A stretch of 64,000 bases of DNA from Akebia trifoliata (GCA_017979445.1 CM030710.1:14432248-14496247), one strand, 5' to 3'. Numbered from the stretch's first letter, positions 20,161 through 31,600 are shown. Numbers and translations: made by a program. Notes: generated by a model from the letters alone, not told the origin.

Positions 20161-23160
20161 CATTGAGGATCAGACTTGAAAAACCCCAAGTATGGGAGCG
20201 TTGCGAGGATGACCTAGTTTATTTTATGTTATTTTTTTTAGTTCGGTTTATTCTACTTCTTTAGTTGTTTATTTAGTTCGGTGCGATTGTGGATTATTTG
20301 CTTGAACTTTGAGTATTTTGTTCTAGTATGTTATTTTTTATGGATCAATCGGGGGTTGTTTAGAATAACCTAAATGATTAAGGAGATCGAGAGGTTTAAT
20401 TGAGGATGGGGTTTTGATTAATGAATTTTGAAGTTTTTTATTTTTTATTTTTATTTTTGTTGTTCTAAGTGTTTGTCTTCAAGCATTTTTTTTAAATTTT
20501 TTTTTTTTAAGTAGATGCGATGTGTCGATGTGTCTATCGACAACTTATTTATTTTTTAAATAAGCATGTAAAGTGGTGATGGATTTGATTTTTTTAATTA
20601 TTTTTTTTTAGCTGTGCTGTCCATGGACAGCAAACCAACATAGAGTTTTCTATTGTTAATAGCAATAGTGTGCTGATACAATTGGGGTGCCCGAATAAAA
20701 GTTTTTGTTTTATTTTTTTCACACCCCTCTAATAGCTACAAAGTGTTGGTGTGCCATAAATAAAGTTTTTTTATTTCTTTCACCACATCATCTTCTTAAA
20801 TCGTTTTCTTCCTAACCTCATCGTCTTCAACAGACGAATCTGTTTGAGCTGGTCGGTTTGAGACCCAAAAATCATTGTTTTCTTCTAATAGAGAGTCATA
20901 AAACTCTGAATCTTCAGCCCCCTTGTAGTCTATTCGATCAAGAACAATTTAATCACTCCCTTCATTCGGCTGTCAATGAAAATGAGGGACTGGTTCAGAT
21001 CTGAATCCGATCGGTTTATTCTCTCCATTCTCTCAGGCCAATCGATTTAGGGTCACTAATGATCTAAAGAAATCTGCGATTTCTTCTGAGAGAGGGTGAG
21101 ACACGCAGCATGATTCATCTACGAAGCTAAATCGACGGTCTCGCCCCAAAGAACCAGAGTTTTTTTAAAAAAAAAAAAAAGAAAAGAAGTTAAATCTATG
21201 TTGGTTGCTCGAATGAAGATTTATATGGATATCATTGATACATCGCTGCCAACTTTGTTCGATTTTGGTTTGGTTTCTTATGTTCTTCGAACCTCATATA
21301 TTAGATCGATGATGGAGCATTTGAACATGAATCCAGCGCCAAACATAGAAGTTTTGAAATTTTGGTTTTGTTTTTCTTTTTGGTTGCTCTTAAAAAGTGG
21401 ATCGGAAGGGTGTAGGAAATCTAGTGGAGTTGAAACAGATTGCTCTCGATTGATATGTTTTCACGAAATCAGATTCTGGAATTTTTGAAATTTAGCCTTT
21501 CTTTAGAAATTTTCAGAGAACATCGATTTGCATTTGAGATGGATGGCGATGAAGAGAGATTTTTCTTGTTTCTGATTTAATAACATCAAAGTCAATCTGG
21601 TTGGTTTAGGACCTTTTTCGATTTTTCATGTTTATTTTTAAAATTTCTGGAGGTCAAAACCGATGGATCTGACGAGAAATCGCGAGTAAATAAGCACATT
21701 TTTATGGAATATTTGCTTAATTTAACTGATGAAGAATGTGGTTGTTTAGTTTATCTCAAGCTTTTATTAACACACCAATATTCATTTGTAACACACCAAT
21801 CCATATGTGGGCAATTATTTATTTTTTCTAAAGGATTGATGTGTTATAAATTAATAATGGGTTGCTAATATACCTCAATGTTGTTCTAATTGTTGGCAAC
21901 CCTCTTTGCGGCTGAATGATTTGTTATTTTGACACACCAATTGTTCCAATGACACCTTAATGATTTACGTCGAAATTGGGGTGACACTAATAAAAGATGG
22001 TTTGTCAACAACGATCCACTTGTTGGCTAAATTTTATTGGGATTTTGTTATTGTTTTTTTTTTTTTTTTAATTAGGGTATTTGATTTTAAAATCTCCATC
22101 CTAACGAATATCCAGTCATCCTCAATTCAATATGATTTGAAATTCTGAATTATTTTGGGCCATCCGAAATAACCCTTGATTGGAATACATAAGGAAATAA
22201 TGTTGGATTAAATGCTTGCTTCTAACATGGATATATGCTTGATATGCTTATCTTTAATCATGTGATTTTAATGGTTTTGATCTTGATTAAGTATTCATGT
22301 GATTGGGATAGTGTTTATTTCAATTAAATATTCATGCAACTCATGTTATAATAATTGGTTTGATTGGACCCATGGGCCCATGTGTTTGGAAAAGGCCCCG
22401 GGCACACCCCACCCTGCTTTGCACACACCACATACACGTTTACTGTTTTGCACACTTACACGTCCTATATAGCCAACGTGGCACTAGTGCGTGGCCCGGT
22501 CTCTTAGGAGATGTGACGTCATTCATGAAAACCACAACTCCAGTCACGTACCTTAGGGTATATCAAACTGGGGCATCAATATCGTCTGATCAGGTGATTC
22601 TGAGAGGTATATTGATGCACCCAGGCTGGAGCGACCTGAGCCTTTGACCTATCGTGAGTCACATACTCACATGTCCCGATTGCCAACGTAGTACTAGTAC
22701 GTGGTCGGTCCTCTCGTGGGATGCCAAACCATTTATGAAAGCTACAACTCTTGACTCGTACCCGTAGGTATAAAAGATAATCTAAGTATATCAATTGCAC
22801 TTCTTGGTCAAAATCGGTGCCTAAGCAAGATCTTGCCCCGCTGTACCCTACTGTACAAGGGGGATAGACTACGTCTATTCTAGACGAGAGGTATTTAAGT
22901 GGGCCCTTGCTCAGCATTGTGCGCCACCTCTCAACTGGAGATCAAACTGGCTGTTTTTGACTTCAGAGAAGTGAGTTGAGGTTTTAGATTATCACCTATA
23001 CGGTATATTAAACCAAGTCACCACGTATCGAAAGGTATATAGGTGTGCTTGGGCAAGGGTGGTCAGATAAAAATGCATTGCACATAAAAAGCTTAGAGTC
23101 TAGAAACCTCCCCTATAGGTCATGACTCGAACTTATTGGGTGTTTCCGGGTTGTTCATGG
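20161..23160 (+). other. 5' leader of element C
   Basis: Non-coding leader. The parts 20161-20500 and 22150-23160 match the A and A' leaders in inverted orientation, including the conserved leader module. The stretch about 20600-22090 has no counterpart in A or A'. It repeats a 'ttggggtg......aataaaag' motif at both ends (near 20682 and 21973) and 'cacaccaa'-type words inside. Its 20820-21480 part looks like host unique sequence, with a short frame at 21198 that I do not recognise. It may be an inserted non-autonomous element or captured host DNA. Confidence 0.5.
22782..22952 (+). other. Conserved leader module, copy in element C
   Basis: Reverse complement of the module at 4025-4190 and 47465-47636, hence in the same sense relative to its element. 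It has the palindromic core TAGACTACGTCTA and 'caagggggatagactacgtc'. A minus-strand frame (22576-22917) mirrors the plus-strand frames in A and A'. Confidence 0.65.
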
Positions 23161-23879
23161 AATGGAACCTTATGATTGATGAGATCAGAATGTGTGATTG
23201 TCCTCAAGAATAAAAAATTTTGCTTTTGGAAATTAAAATGGATGCACCGACCCAACAAAGAATCCATTTTTTGCAATAATTTATAATGACCCAGTCCATC
23301 TTGATCCAATAATCATGATGGGCCGGGCCATTTAGATTAAAATGGAAATTAAATTATTTTCTAAATTCAGGTTTCAACTTATTTTCAAAGAAGAGAAATG
23401 GTTTACAAAAGGAAAGTATTTTCCAGAAGAAGTGTTCTCTAATAAAAAAAAATTTCAGAAAAGGTGTCTTCCATAAGAACAAGATTTTTCAAAGAAAAAA
23501 TATTTTCTAGAAAAAAAAGAGAATGAAGGAAAAATGATTTACAAAAGATATATTTTTGCATGAACCTTGAAAGTTTTCCTTTTGGCATGGACTTTGAAAA
23601 ATTACTAAAATGTATTTTTCTAAAAAGAAAATTACTTGCAAAAGCTAATCAGATTTGTGAAAGTTTTATTCAATGAAAACATTATTTGTCAATCATTTTC
23701 AAGAGTGCAATAGAATTATTTTCCTTCTGAATAATCATTGCATGAATTTTCAGGGTTTATTTAAAATGTTATCAAGGGGGTAACACTGAAATTGATCAGA
23801 TTCACATTTGATGGGGTCTCAAGGTTATCATTACACCTAAGCTCAATCGTTCACCGTTTTGTTAGGGTTACTAGTCTGG
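23161..23879 (+). other. AT-rich segment where gag would be expected in element C
   Basis: About 700 bp between the leader and the pol remnant. No gag motif (no LFQR..TGPALRW block or zinc knuckle) is seen in any frame. The sequence is A-rich with 'ttttccagaa' and 'aaaagaaaat' patches. Gag has been replaced or lost. Confidence 0.5.
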
Positions 23880-25263
23880 TCAATTAGAACAATGTCAACG
23901 CCAAATCAATCATCAGAATATCTCAACATTTCCCAGTTGTTCTTTGAAGATCACAGTGCCTCAGTCATGCTGGTTGTAAGCAATGTCTCAGTCCTCAGTC
24001 CTAATCAAGCCCATTCTGGGTAGTCTTGAGTTTTCATGAGTCATTTGGGTCAGTTCGGGTCCCTTTCTTTCAGCAAGGTCATGTCTTCTTTTCGAGTCGA
24101 CTCTTTTTTCTGTTGAGTCAACTTAGTTTATCTAGTCATAGAGGTATTTGTTACCCCATCTGAATTTGATTGGATAAAGAAAATTTTTGAATACCTCGAG
24201 CACATTAACGAATTAACTACTAATCTGGCTTCAAGGATATATTTCTTTCCTGAGCAAGAAGGTAAGAGTCAGGCTCAACCTTTAATCGAGAAAACAAAGG
24301 TCATTGACCTTATAACAGAAAATAATTCCTAAAGAGATTCAAATAGAAACCCTCCTATCCCTAGAGGAACATAAGGGGATAATGAATTTTCTCAGAAATT
24401 TCAAAAGACTTGTTCATGTGGGCCTATGAGGATATGTTAAGATTAAGCTTGGGTGTTGTCTGGCACAGAATAGATATTGACTTGAGAAAATGAGATCAAG
24501 AAAGATGTTACAGAATGTATTAGTACTACGCTTCTCAAAATGGTAGAGCTCCTAGAATAGATTACCATTCTCAGATTAATGAAATAGTTGTAGCGGTATT
24601 GATCTCTGATAATGGGTCGTACATCAAAGCTTAGGTTATCACTCTATGTTTAAAGTTTGAGATTCGACGTCACATTATCTCTCTACCATCCCCAGATTAA
24701 TGGAAATGTTGAAGCAGCCAATAAAATATCTCAAAACAATCATTAAGGAAATGTATCAATCACACCAGGATTAGTTAAAGAAGTTACCATTCATACTAGG
24801 GGCACATCATACTTCAATACAGTCTTCCACTGGAGCTATTCCCTACTTTCTAGTGTATGATATGGAAGCAATCTTACCAGTTGAAATGAAAATCCCGTAT
24901 CTCAAGGCCTTCAAGGAAAGTCAATTGTTAGAATTAGATTGGATTAGTCAATGGTATAAAGAATTAAACTTGATCGGAGAAAAACGATTAAGAGCTTTGT
25001 ATCACGTGTAAGGTTATCAAAGAAGAGTCGCCCGCGCATTTGACAAAAAGATCAAGGCCCGTCACTTACAAGTCAGGGACTTAGTACTCAAAGAGAATCG
25101 AGCACCTATCTTTGACCCTAGAGGGAAGTTCAAACCAAATTGGGGAGGTCCGTTCATCGTCAAGGAAATATTACCAGGAAAAGCTGTCCGACTTCAAGAT
25201 CATGATGGAATCGAATTACCAGAACCAACCAACCTTAATCAAATCAAACGGTACTACATTTAA
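23880..25263 (+). pseudogene. pol: pol remnant of element C: RT N-terminus fused by deletion to the integrase C-terminal half
   Basis: The first part (about 23900-24330) matches the protease-RT linker of remnant G (NISQLFFEDHSASVMLV against NIDQLFIEDHSVLVLLV). The RT N-terminal motif DLFMWAYEDML (about 24410-24445) and VVWHRIDIDLR follow. The body of RT, both RNase H domains and the start of the integrase are missing. Integrase resumes with ISDNGSY, then SLYHPQINGNVEAANK (catalytic Glu), STGAIPYFLVYDMEAILPVE, IGEKRLRALYHV, and the C-terminal domain VRDLVLKENR..FKPNWGGPFIVKEIL to TAA at 25261-25263. Several stops and frameshifts interrupt it. Confidence 0.88.
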
Positions 25264-26709
25264 GGAGGCCATCTTTGGCCAAATCAATCCTCATATCACC
25301 CAGCTACCTGGTTCAACATATCCTTTCTCAACCCCTTTGCAGCCTTTTCAAAAAGGAAAATTATGCCTTTTTTCTTTCTCAGCCCGATCACCTAACCTAG
25401 GGAAGGGAAGCTTCGAACTACGTTTTGGTCTGATCACAAAATTCTGGGGTACGTAGGCAACCTGAGAAGTTACTTCAGGCCCGACCACATCAAAAAATCA
25501 AGAAAAAAAATTCAAAAGAAAAAGAAATCCAAAATGGGGAAGAAAATTTAAGGAAAAGAAAACAATTTAAAAGGAAATGCCACACAAGGGGCATTTGGGT
25601 TTTTGAGCCTCAAAATCCCTTTCTTTTTATACCTAGTCCTAAGTTTACCTATAAAAGTCCTCCTAAGTACCGTACGAAAAGTCAAGGAAGATAGCAAAGC
25701 ATGATCAGACAGTAACTCTAGAAGTTCAGAGGAGAAGAAAAAGATAAAAAAATGATGAAACCTGCTAAGTTGAAAACCCAAAAAGGGCGACTTAGGCAAA
25801 AATTAAGACAAGCTCGGAAGGTTGAAAATCTGAAAGGACAACTTTGGCAACAATCAAAGCCAAGAAAATAAAAGAAAAGCTCGCTAGATCGAAAACCTTA
25901 AAAGGCGATCTAGGCAAAAGCTAAAGTAAGCTCGATAGATTGAAAACCTGAAAAGGCGATCTAGGCAAAAGTTAGAGTAACAAAGAAAAACAGAAGAAGA
26001 TCCTAAACTGAGAGCGGCCCGAGCTGAAACATCAGAAGTCCGAATAATCAAGTTCAATACTTAGCTTAAACTAGGCATAGACTCAGAAGCCACAAGTATC
26101 TTGTCTACGATCAATCTGAAAATGTTTACTTCCCCGAGTGAACCAATGGAGAAAAGGGTGAATTCTATGATGAGTCCCAAAAGGAAATATTTTGCTCTCT
26201 TGAGCCTGACTCAAAATCTTCAATAAAATCAAAATTAAAAGTTGGATCTTTATTGCGCTTGTGGTAATCAAATATTTCAAACCTTCATACAAGGGGCATT
26301 TTCTTTCTTCTTTAATATAACTTTTCCCCCTTATACTAGGGGCATTTTTTTTTAATTCTTGCATGATGTGTTCAATTATCTTCAATGCCATGTTCATTGT
26401 CAAACTAGGGGCATTTTGTTTTTGAGCAATGATAATGAGAACCCCAAACTTAAGGTTACCCTCTTGATAACAGTTTTTTCGAAAAACTTTTGAGGTTCAA
26501 AAGAAATAAAAACTCGAGTTTTAAATTCATAAAACTTTTGGATAAAACCTCGAGGTTCAAACAAAAGCATTTTTGATCTCGCATAGGAGATAGTACATTC
26601 ATTCTGTCTCAGATCTCTTCATTTCCAGATCCAATCCCTCTTTTCCAGATTCATTTTCAATCGTTATTTCCTAGATTTATTCCTTTAGTCTCAGTTTTAC
26701 TCAGTCAAA
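25264..26709 (+). other. 3' non-coding region of element C, first part
   Basis: Downstream of the pol stop. It is homologous, inverted, to A' 43260-44550 and A 1-1050. It contains repeated modules around 'gaaaacctgaaaaggcgatctaggcaaaag' (25760-25990) and two or three 'actaggggcatttt' units (about 26290-26420). No coding frame is supported. Confidence 0.6.
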
Positions 26710-27415
26710 TGCCGCCGAGGGCTTTCTCAGAATTATGCTCAGATACCGCCGAGGGTTTTCTCGGAATTATGCTCAGATGCCGCCGAGGATTTTCTCGGAA
26801 CTATGCTTAGATGCCGCCGAGGATTTTTTCGAAACTATCCTTAGATGCCGCCGAGGGTTTTCTCAGAACTATACTCAAATGTCGCCGAGGGTTTTCTCAG
26901 AATTATGCTCAGATGCCGCCGAAGGTTTTCTCAGAATTATACTCAAATGTCGCCAAGGGTTATCTTGGATTTTGCTCAGTTACCGCCAAGGGTTATCTTG
27001 GATTTTGCTCAGTTACCGCCAAGGGTTATCTTGGATTTTGCTCAGATGCCGCCAAGGGTTATCTTGGATTATCTTGGATTTTGCTCAGTTGCCGCCAAGG
27101 GTTATCTTGGATTTTGCTTAGTTGCCGCCAAGGGTTATCTTGGATTTTGCTCAGATACCGCCAAGAGTTATCTTAGATTTTGCTCAGTTGCCGCTAAGGG
27201 TTATCTTGGATTTTACTCAAATGCCGCCAAGGGTTATCTTGGATTTTGCTCAGTTACCGCCAAGGGTTATCTTGGATTTTGCTCAGATGCTGCCAAGGGT
27301 TATCTTGGATTTTGCTCAGTTACCGTCAAGGGTTATCTTGGATTTTGCTCAGATGTCGCCAAGGGTTATCTTGGATTTTGCTCAGTTACCGCCGAGGGTT
27401 TTCTCGGAATTATGA
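26710..27415 (+). repeat. 33-34 bp minisatellite in the 3' region of element C, about 21 units
   Basis: Units such as 'gccgccaagggttatcttgg' plus 'attttgctcagat'. The first seven units are the 'gagggttttctcagaattatgctcag' variant (34 bp). The later ones are the 'aagggttatcttggattttgctcag' variant (33 bp), and the last reverts to the first type. Because 33 is a multiple of three, all forward frames stay open across it, giving spurious repeat peptides of up to 226 codons. Absent from A and A'. Confidence 0.92.
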
Positions 27416-27788
27416 TCAATTTATGCTCAGATTATGCTCAGTTTATATTCAAATTATGCTCAGTTTATGCTCAGATTATGCTCAAATTATGCTCAGATTT
27501 TACTCAGTTCAACTTAATCACTTAGATTTTAAATCACACACTTGCACAGTTGTTAAATTAGTCAAGGATAATTTTTTTTTAAATTCAAGGATCTGACACA
27601 GTCAGTGAGAGTTTGCACTCAAGGACCTGACAATTTTTAGTTCGGGGAGAGCTTTACCCTCAAGGACCCGAACACCCTGACGAATTGCTAAATCAGGCTG
27701 CAAAATGAACTGTCACTAGCTTTGGCATTCGGATATCGCACTATCTACCAAAATAGATTTGCTATCTAGTTTGCTTCAACCCTCTGTC
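27416..27788 (+). other. 3' non-coding region of element C, last part
   Basis: A short array of 'tttatgctcagattatgctca' variants (27418-27500), then sequence matching, inverted, A' 41896-42110, including two 'aaggacctgac' units. No coding frame. Confidence 0.55.
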
Positions 27789-27798
27789 AAAGAGGGGC
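27789..27798 (+). promoter_or_regulatory. Polypurine tract of element C
   Basis: AAAGAGGGGC just before CATC and the 3' LTR. It is conserved in A' as AAAGAAGGGC on the element strand (41882-41895). It primes plus-strand DNA synthesis. Confidence 0.75.
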
Positions 27799-27801
27799 AT
27801 C

Positions 27802-29528
27802 TGTAGACACCCCATTTTTGCATCTACCTGATTAATCAACTCGTCAACCCGATCGCAATGGTTCTCAATGATGGATGTTACCTCCATTGCTTTATTTTGT
27901 TATCAGAAATGTTTCAGAAATCTGGATGAGGTATCTCGAACTGACAAAACATTAGAAACCACTCTACGCTAGGAAAATACGATCCCAGAAACATAGAAAT
28001 CATCATCTTGCAAACAAAAAGAAGTTTCACGATAAAAATCACTAAAAAAATTAACAAATTACCAAAATACCCCTAACATCAAAACAACCCTAGAGCCTAC
28101 GTTACGCTTAGGAAAACTCTCTCAAACACATAAAACAACAAATCGAAATCAAATAAATTATTTCACCAATTTTCACAAAATTTAACAAAATTACGAAAAT
28201 GCCCCTCATAAAGTTCATGACTATTTCACACAAAAAATTTCATAAATGACACAAACTAATATTTCCATTGAATTCCTTATGAAAAATCGATTCTAAAACA
28301 TCCTAGAACATTAAAAATCGACTTAAAACGTGAAAAGTCCTCTTTGGGGGCAAAACGGTAATTTCATAATTTTCATAATTAAAAAATTCAAAATTAATAA
28401 ATAGAACATTAAATAATTAAAGTGAAACATTAATGAAATTAATTTGAAAGTTTGAACTAAAAAAATCAATCAATCGGGCTCTCATAAAAAATTGTTGAGG
28501 GTTCGTGAGATATTTCTTTAAGGACCCCTCCATTTGGGGGTCCAAAGAATTAAAGATATAATAGAGGAGAGTTCGTCAAAAAATTAAAGTCAATCATGCA
28601 AGACTAAGGTCAAGGTATTAAAGTCAATCAAGTGAGACTAACGTCAAAATTAAAGTCAATTAAGCACGACTGAAGTCAAGTATTTAAAGTAAACAAATTA
28701 AGACTAAAGTCAAAATATTAAAAGTCAAAATCATAATAGAATTCTAATTAAATAATAACTCTATCTAATAGAGTTCTAACTAAAACACAACTCCACCTAA
28801 AACAATTCTAATTAAAACACAACTCTACCTAAAACAAGTCTAACTAAAACACATCTCTAACTAAAAGAATTACAATCAAACACTAATTCTATCTAAGTCA
28901 ACCCCTAAAAAAATCTATAAATAGAGGTCCTCACACCCTATTTTCGTATCAAATCATAAATCCTAAGAGAAGTAGGTCTAAAAGCCCCCTAGTCTCCCAT
29001 AAACCCTAGTTTTGGAGTCCCAACTCCTTACCTAACATCCCTTCTTCGATTTTAGCCTAAAAAATACCTAAAAGCCCTTCCAAAATACCCAAAATCCATA
29101 AAAAAGTCGAAGAATCCAGATCCAAGGAAAAAAAGATACCTTGCCTCGGAGATCAGAAATCAAATCCGGAGATAGAACGAAGCAAGGAGTACGGAACAAG
29201 GAGCAGTTTTTGTCGGATCTGAGGGAACAAGGTCTTTGCTATCGGAAAGGTATAATTTTTTTTTTATTTATTTTATTATCTAGGTTTTTTTTAGCAATGT
29301 AACTTATTTAGAAAATTAGTAGAGACCGGTGTTGGCTGGGCGGGGTTGGTGCCTAACACCTTCCAACCCCGTCACGTGATCCCCGGACCCTTTTTTCTTT
29401 AGTAGACTAGTAATATTTGCCTTTTTTAAAGTCAGTTTGGTTCCTAGACCGTAATAACTAGGTGGCGACTCCCAAACCTCAAGGGTCAAAAGCGGATCCG
29501 CGCACCCCGCGGATCGAGGGCGCTTTCA
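27802..29528 (+). repeat. 3' LTR of element C
   Basis: 1727 bp, TGTAGACACCCC to GGGCGCTTTCA, close match to 18399-20141. TATA box CTATAAATAG at 28915-28924. U5 hairpin at 29342-29370 with the consensus loop TGCCTAACACCTT. PBS-like decamer at 29463-29472. Confidence 0.95.
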
Positions 29529-29533
29529 TTCAC
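29529..29533. repeat. Right target-site duplication of element C (ttcac)
   Basis: Identical to 18394-18398. After it, element B leader sequence resumes. Confidence 0.9.
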
Positions 29534-30231
29534 AGAAACTGATTTCTTATTCCCTATTTTTGTTGTGCCTCTCATTGTTGCTGTTTTGGTCCCTTACTCA
29601 CTGTTTTTTTTTTTTTTGAACATGATGCAACTAGCATTCCCTCCCCTTTACCTAAGGGAATGTAAAAAGAGAGTAAAACAACCTATGATCTAATTGCCAC
29701 TTTTGGGCTTGCAACTTGGGCTTCAAGGCCCGACCACAATAATTGCATACAACATTGATTTGGGGGTCGATGCAACATTAAATTTGTGTCCTAACTCATC
29801 TAGTTGGGCACATGCATGAGTTCAATAGGTGGGCTTCAAGGTTACCCAATCTTCAAACCTCAATGCATACCGAAGTACACATGCCGTTGGTTGGTGATCG
29901 GGTTTGATGTGTTCATTCCCGACACTTGCAATAACGATCTCAATCCGTGGAACTACTAAGCATCGGGGCTGAGTATGTTGAGGGTGGGGTGGTTTGGAAG
30001 TGGGGCTATGCTCGCAAGTACACATGTGCATTTTCATTCATTATTCTTCATCGACCCCCTTACAAACATCATAATGAAACAACAAAAATGTAAGTAAATA
30101 TTACTTTGAGAACATAATAATGAAAATAAAAACAATACAATACACACACAACAAACAACAAACACATTAGTAAAAGAAAAATCTATTTTTTTTTCAAATG
30201 ACCAAGTTATCCACGAGGGATGAGCCATTAT
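29534..30231 (-). other. PBS-proximal leader of element B
   Basis: Non-coding. It matches B' 57840-58403 ('ttgcaacttgggcttcaaggcc', 'cgttggttggtgatcg', 'tgagggtggggtgg'). It includes a T tract near 29610. Short frames here do not resemble any protein. Confidence 0.6.
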
Positions 30232-30249
30232 TCCCCAGCGGAGTCGCCA
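30232..30249 (-). promoter_or_regulatory. Primer-binding site of element B
   Basis: On the element strand TGGCGACTCCGCTGGGGA, differing from the C PBS at one base. A 2-nt spacer separates it from the LTR. The two LTR families therefore appear to use the same or a very similar primer tRNA. Confidence 0.9.
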
Positions 30250-30300
30250 GTTGTAGATACGTGATTTTCGTTGTTATGACGGCCATATCTACGATGGTTT

Positions 30301-30310
30301 GGAGTCGCCA
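30301..30310 (-). promoter_or_regulatory. PBS-like decamer in U5 of element B
   Basis: TGGCGACTCC on the element strand, 51 nt from the true PBS (30232-30249). It is at nearly the same distance as in the A family although the surrounding U5 sequence is different. Confidence 0.6.
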
Positions 30311-30449
30311 CCATTCATGTTGTAAATGGGTGTGAATGGTCACCCGATGGACATTTTCCAAAAAAATGACATTTTTGGCATTAGTGACTCGTGATGGATA
30401 AAGAACTAATCGAACCATTGAACCTAGGGATTCGGTAAGCGGCTCGGTT

Positions 30450-30484
30450 GGAGAAAAGGGAAGGTGTTAGGCACCCTTTTCTCC
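30450..30484 (-). other. U5 hairpin, LTR of element B
   Basis: Perfect 11-bp stem GGAGAAAAGGG/CCCTTTTCTCC around the loop TGCCTAACACCTT (element strand). The loop is identical to the A-family loop, while the stem sequence is unrelated. Confidence 0.75.
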
Positions 30485-30937
30485 CCGCCAAGTGACGGTA
30501 ACCTCAAATAACTCGGTCATTTAATAAATAAAAATTGAAAAAGGGAGTGCCATGTGTCATGCATTTGTACCCTAGATAGGGATTCATTTTCGGCTTGATC
30601 ATAGGGTCATTTCATTGATGGAAATGACCCTTATGAACTTTTAGCCTTAGGGTCCATTTATTTAATAATAACAATAAAAGAGAAGAAGGGGATATTAGAA
30701 GAGGGAGAAGGAGAGGATAGAGAGGGAGAGAGAGGGGGGTGTGCTTCGAACCCACCTCGTACTCTTGATCTTCTTTTCTTCTTCTTCTTGACTTCTCTTC
30801 TTCTCTTGAGTCCTTAATAAAATATGGGAATGAACTTTATTTTTTAGAAGATGATATGAGAGAGTAGTGAGGATGAGTAGAGAGAGTAGATTTTTTCTTA
30901 GGGGGACTTGGTAACCATTTTTGGGATGAGGGGAGGG

Positions 30938-30947
30938 CTATTTATAG
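30938..30947 (-). promoter_or_regulatory. LTR TATA box, element B
   Basis: CTATAAATAG on both strands (palindromic); about 690 bp from the LTR 3' end. The equivalent in B' is at 61103-61111. Confidence 0.6.
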
Positions 30948-31439
30948 ATATTTGGAGGAGGTTTAGGGGTATAATGGGGTGAGAGTTTGAAAGGAGGGAT
31001 AATGGCACAGGTTTTAGGGGTGGAAAGTATGAAAGTGAGGGTATTTGTGTAATGAGGAAAGTGGGTTGAGTTTTAACCCAAATGGTTTGGATCTTACCCA
31101 AATCCATTTGGGTAGAGTGTTTGGTGGGGTGAGATGAGTGATGGTTGATGGAAAGAGTGGGGGTGTAAGAGGGTTGTTTGGAGAAGGAGTGTTAGGTTGG
31201 TTGAAGAGGTGAGGTGTTTAAATTTAGGAGAATGGGGTGTAAGAGGTTGGTAGATTGGTTTTTAGGAGGAGGAAGGGGATGATGCCATGCGGCATATGTG
31301 ATGAGAGATTAGGGTGATGAGATTTGTTGATTGGTTGATGGTGATTGTTTGATTAGAGAGAAGGGTATGAGTTGGTTAGTTGATGATGAGGGAAATATGG
31401 GTTGAGGTGATTTTGTTAGAATGTTTTAAGGAAATGATG

Positions 31440-31600
31440 GGTAGAGATATGGGTTGTGATGTGGGTGGTTGTTGATGTTAGAGAATGATGATAGGTTAGG
31501 GTGTGTAGGGTATGGTTGTGATGTGGGTTGTTGATGATGTTAGAGGATGGGGATAGGTTAGGTTAGGGTAGGGTATGGGTTGAGGTGATTTTGGAGGGAA
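31440..31600 (-). repeat. Degenerate G-rich tandem repeats in U3 of the B LTR
   Basis: Two to three units of about 62 bp containing 'ggttgtgatgtgggt', 'gatgttagag' and 'gataggttagggt'. The B' LTR has a related array with a 67-bp period at 61485-61760. Confidence 0.6.

Larger units (their letters stand above)
18399..29528 (+). mobile_element. Element C: A-family LTR retrotransposon, complete at both ends, internally defective
   Basis: Plus strand, 11,130 bp, bounded by LTRs (18399-20141 and 27802-29528) and the 5-bp duplication ttcac. PBS at 20143-20160, leader to about 23160, no recognisable gag, pol remnant about 23880-25263 with a large internal deletion, 3' non-coding region 25264-27788 with a 33-bp minisatellite, and a polypurine tract 27789-27798. 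It is inserted in the leader of element B, in opposite orientation. It cannot encode its own proteins, so it was mobilised in trans or decayed after insertion. Confidence 0.93.

Noticed and set aside
26735..27596. Overlapping plus-strand frames of 97-226 codons
   Set aside because: They are translations of the 33-bp minisatellite in three frames; the openness follows from a repeat length divisible by three.
31540..31580. Telomere-like ggttaggttagggtaggg
   Set aside because: Only two or three imperfect units inside the U3 repeats of an LTR.
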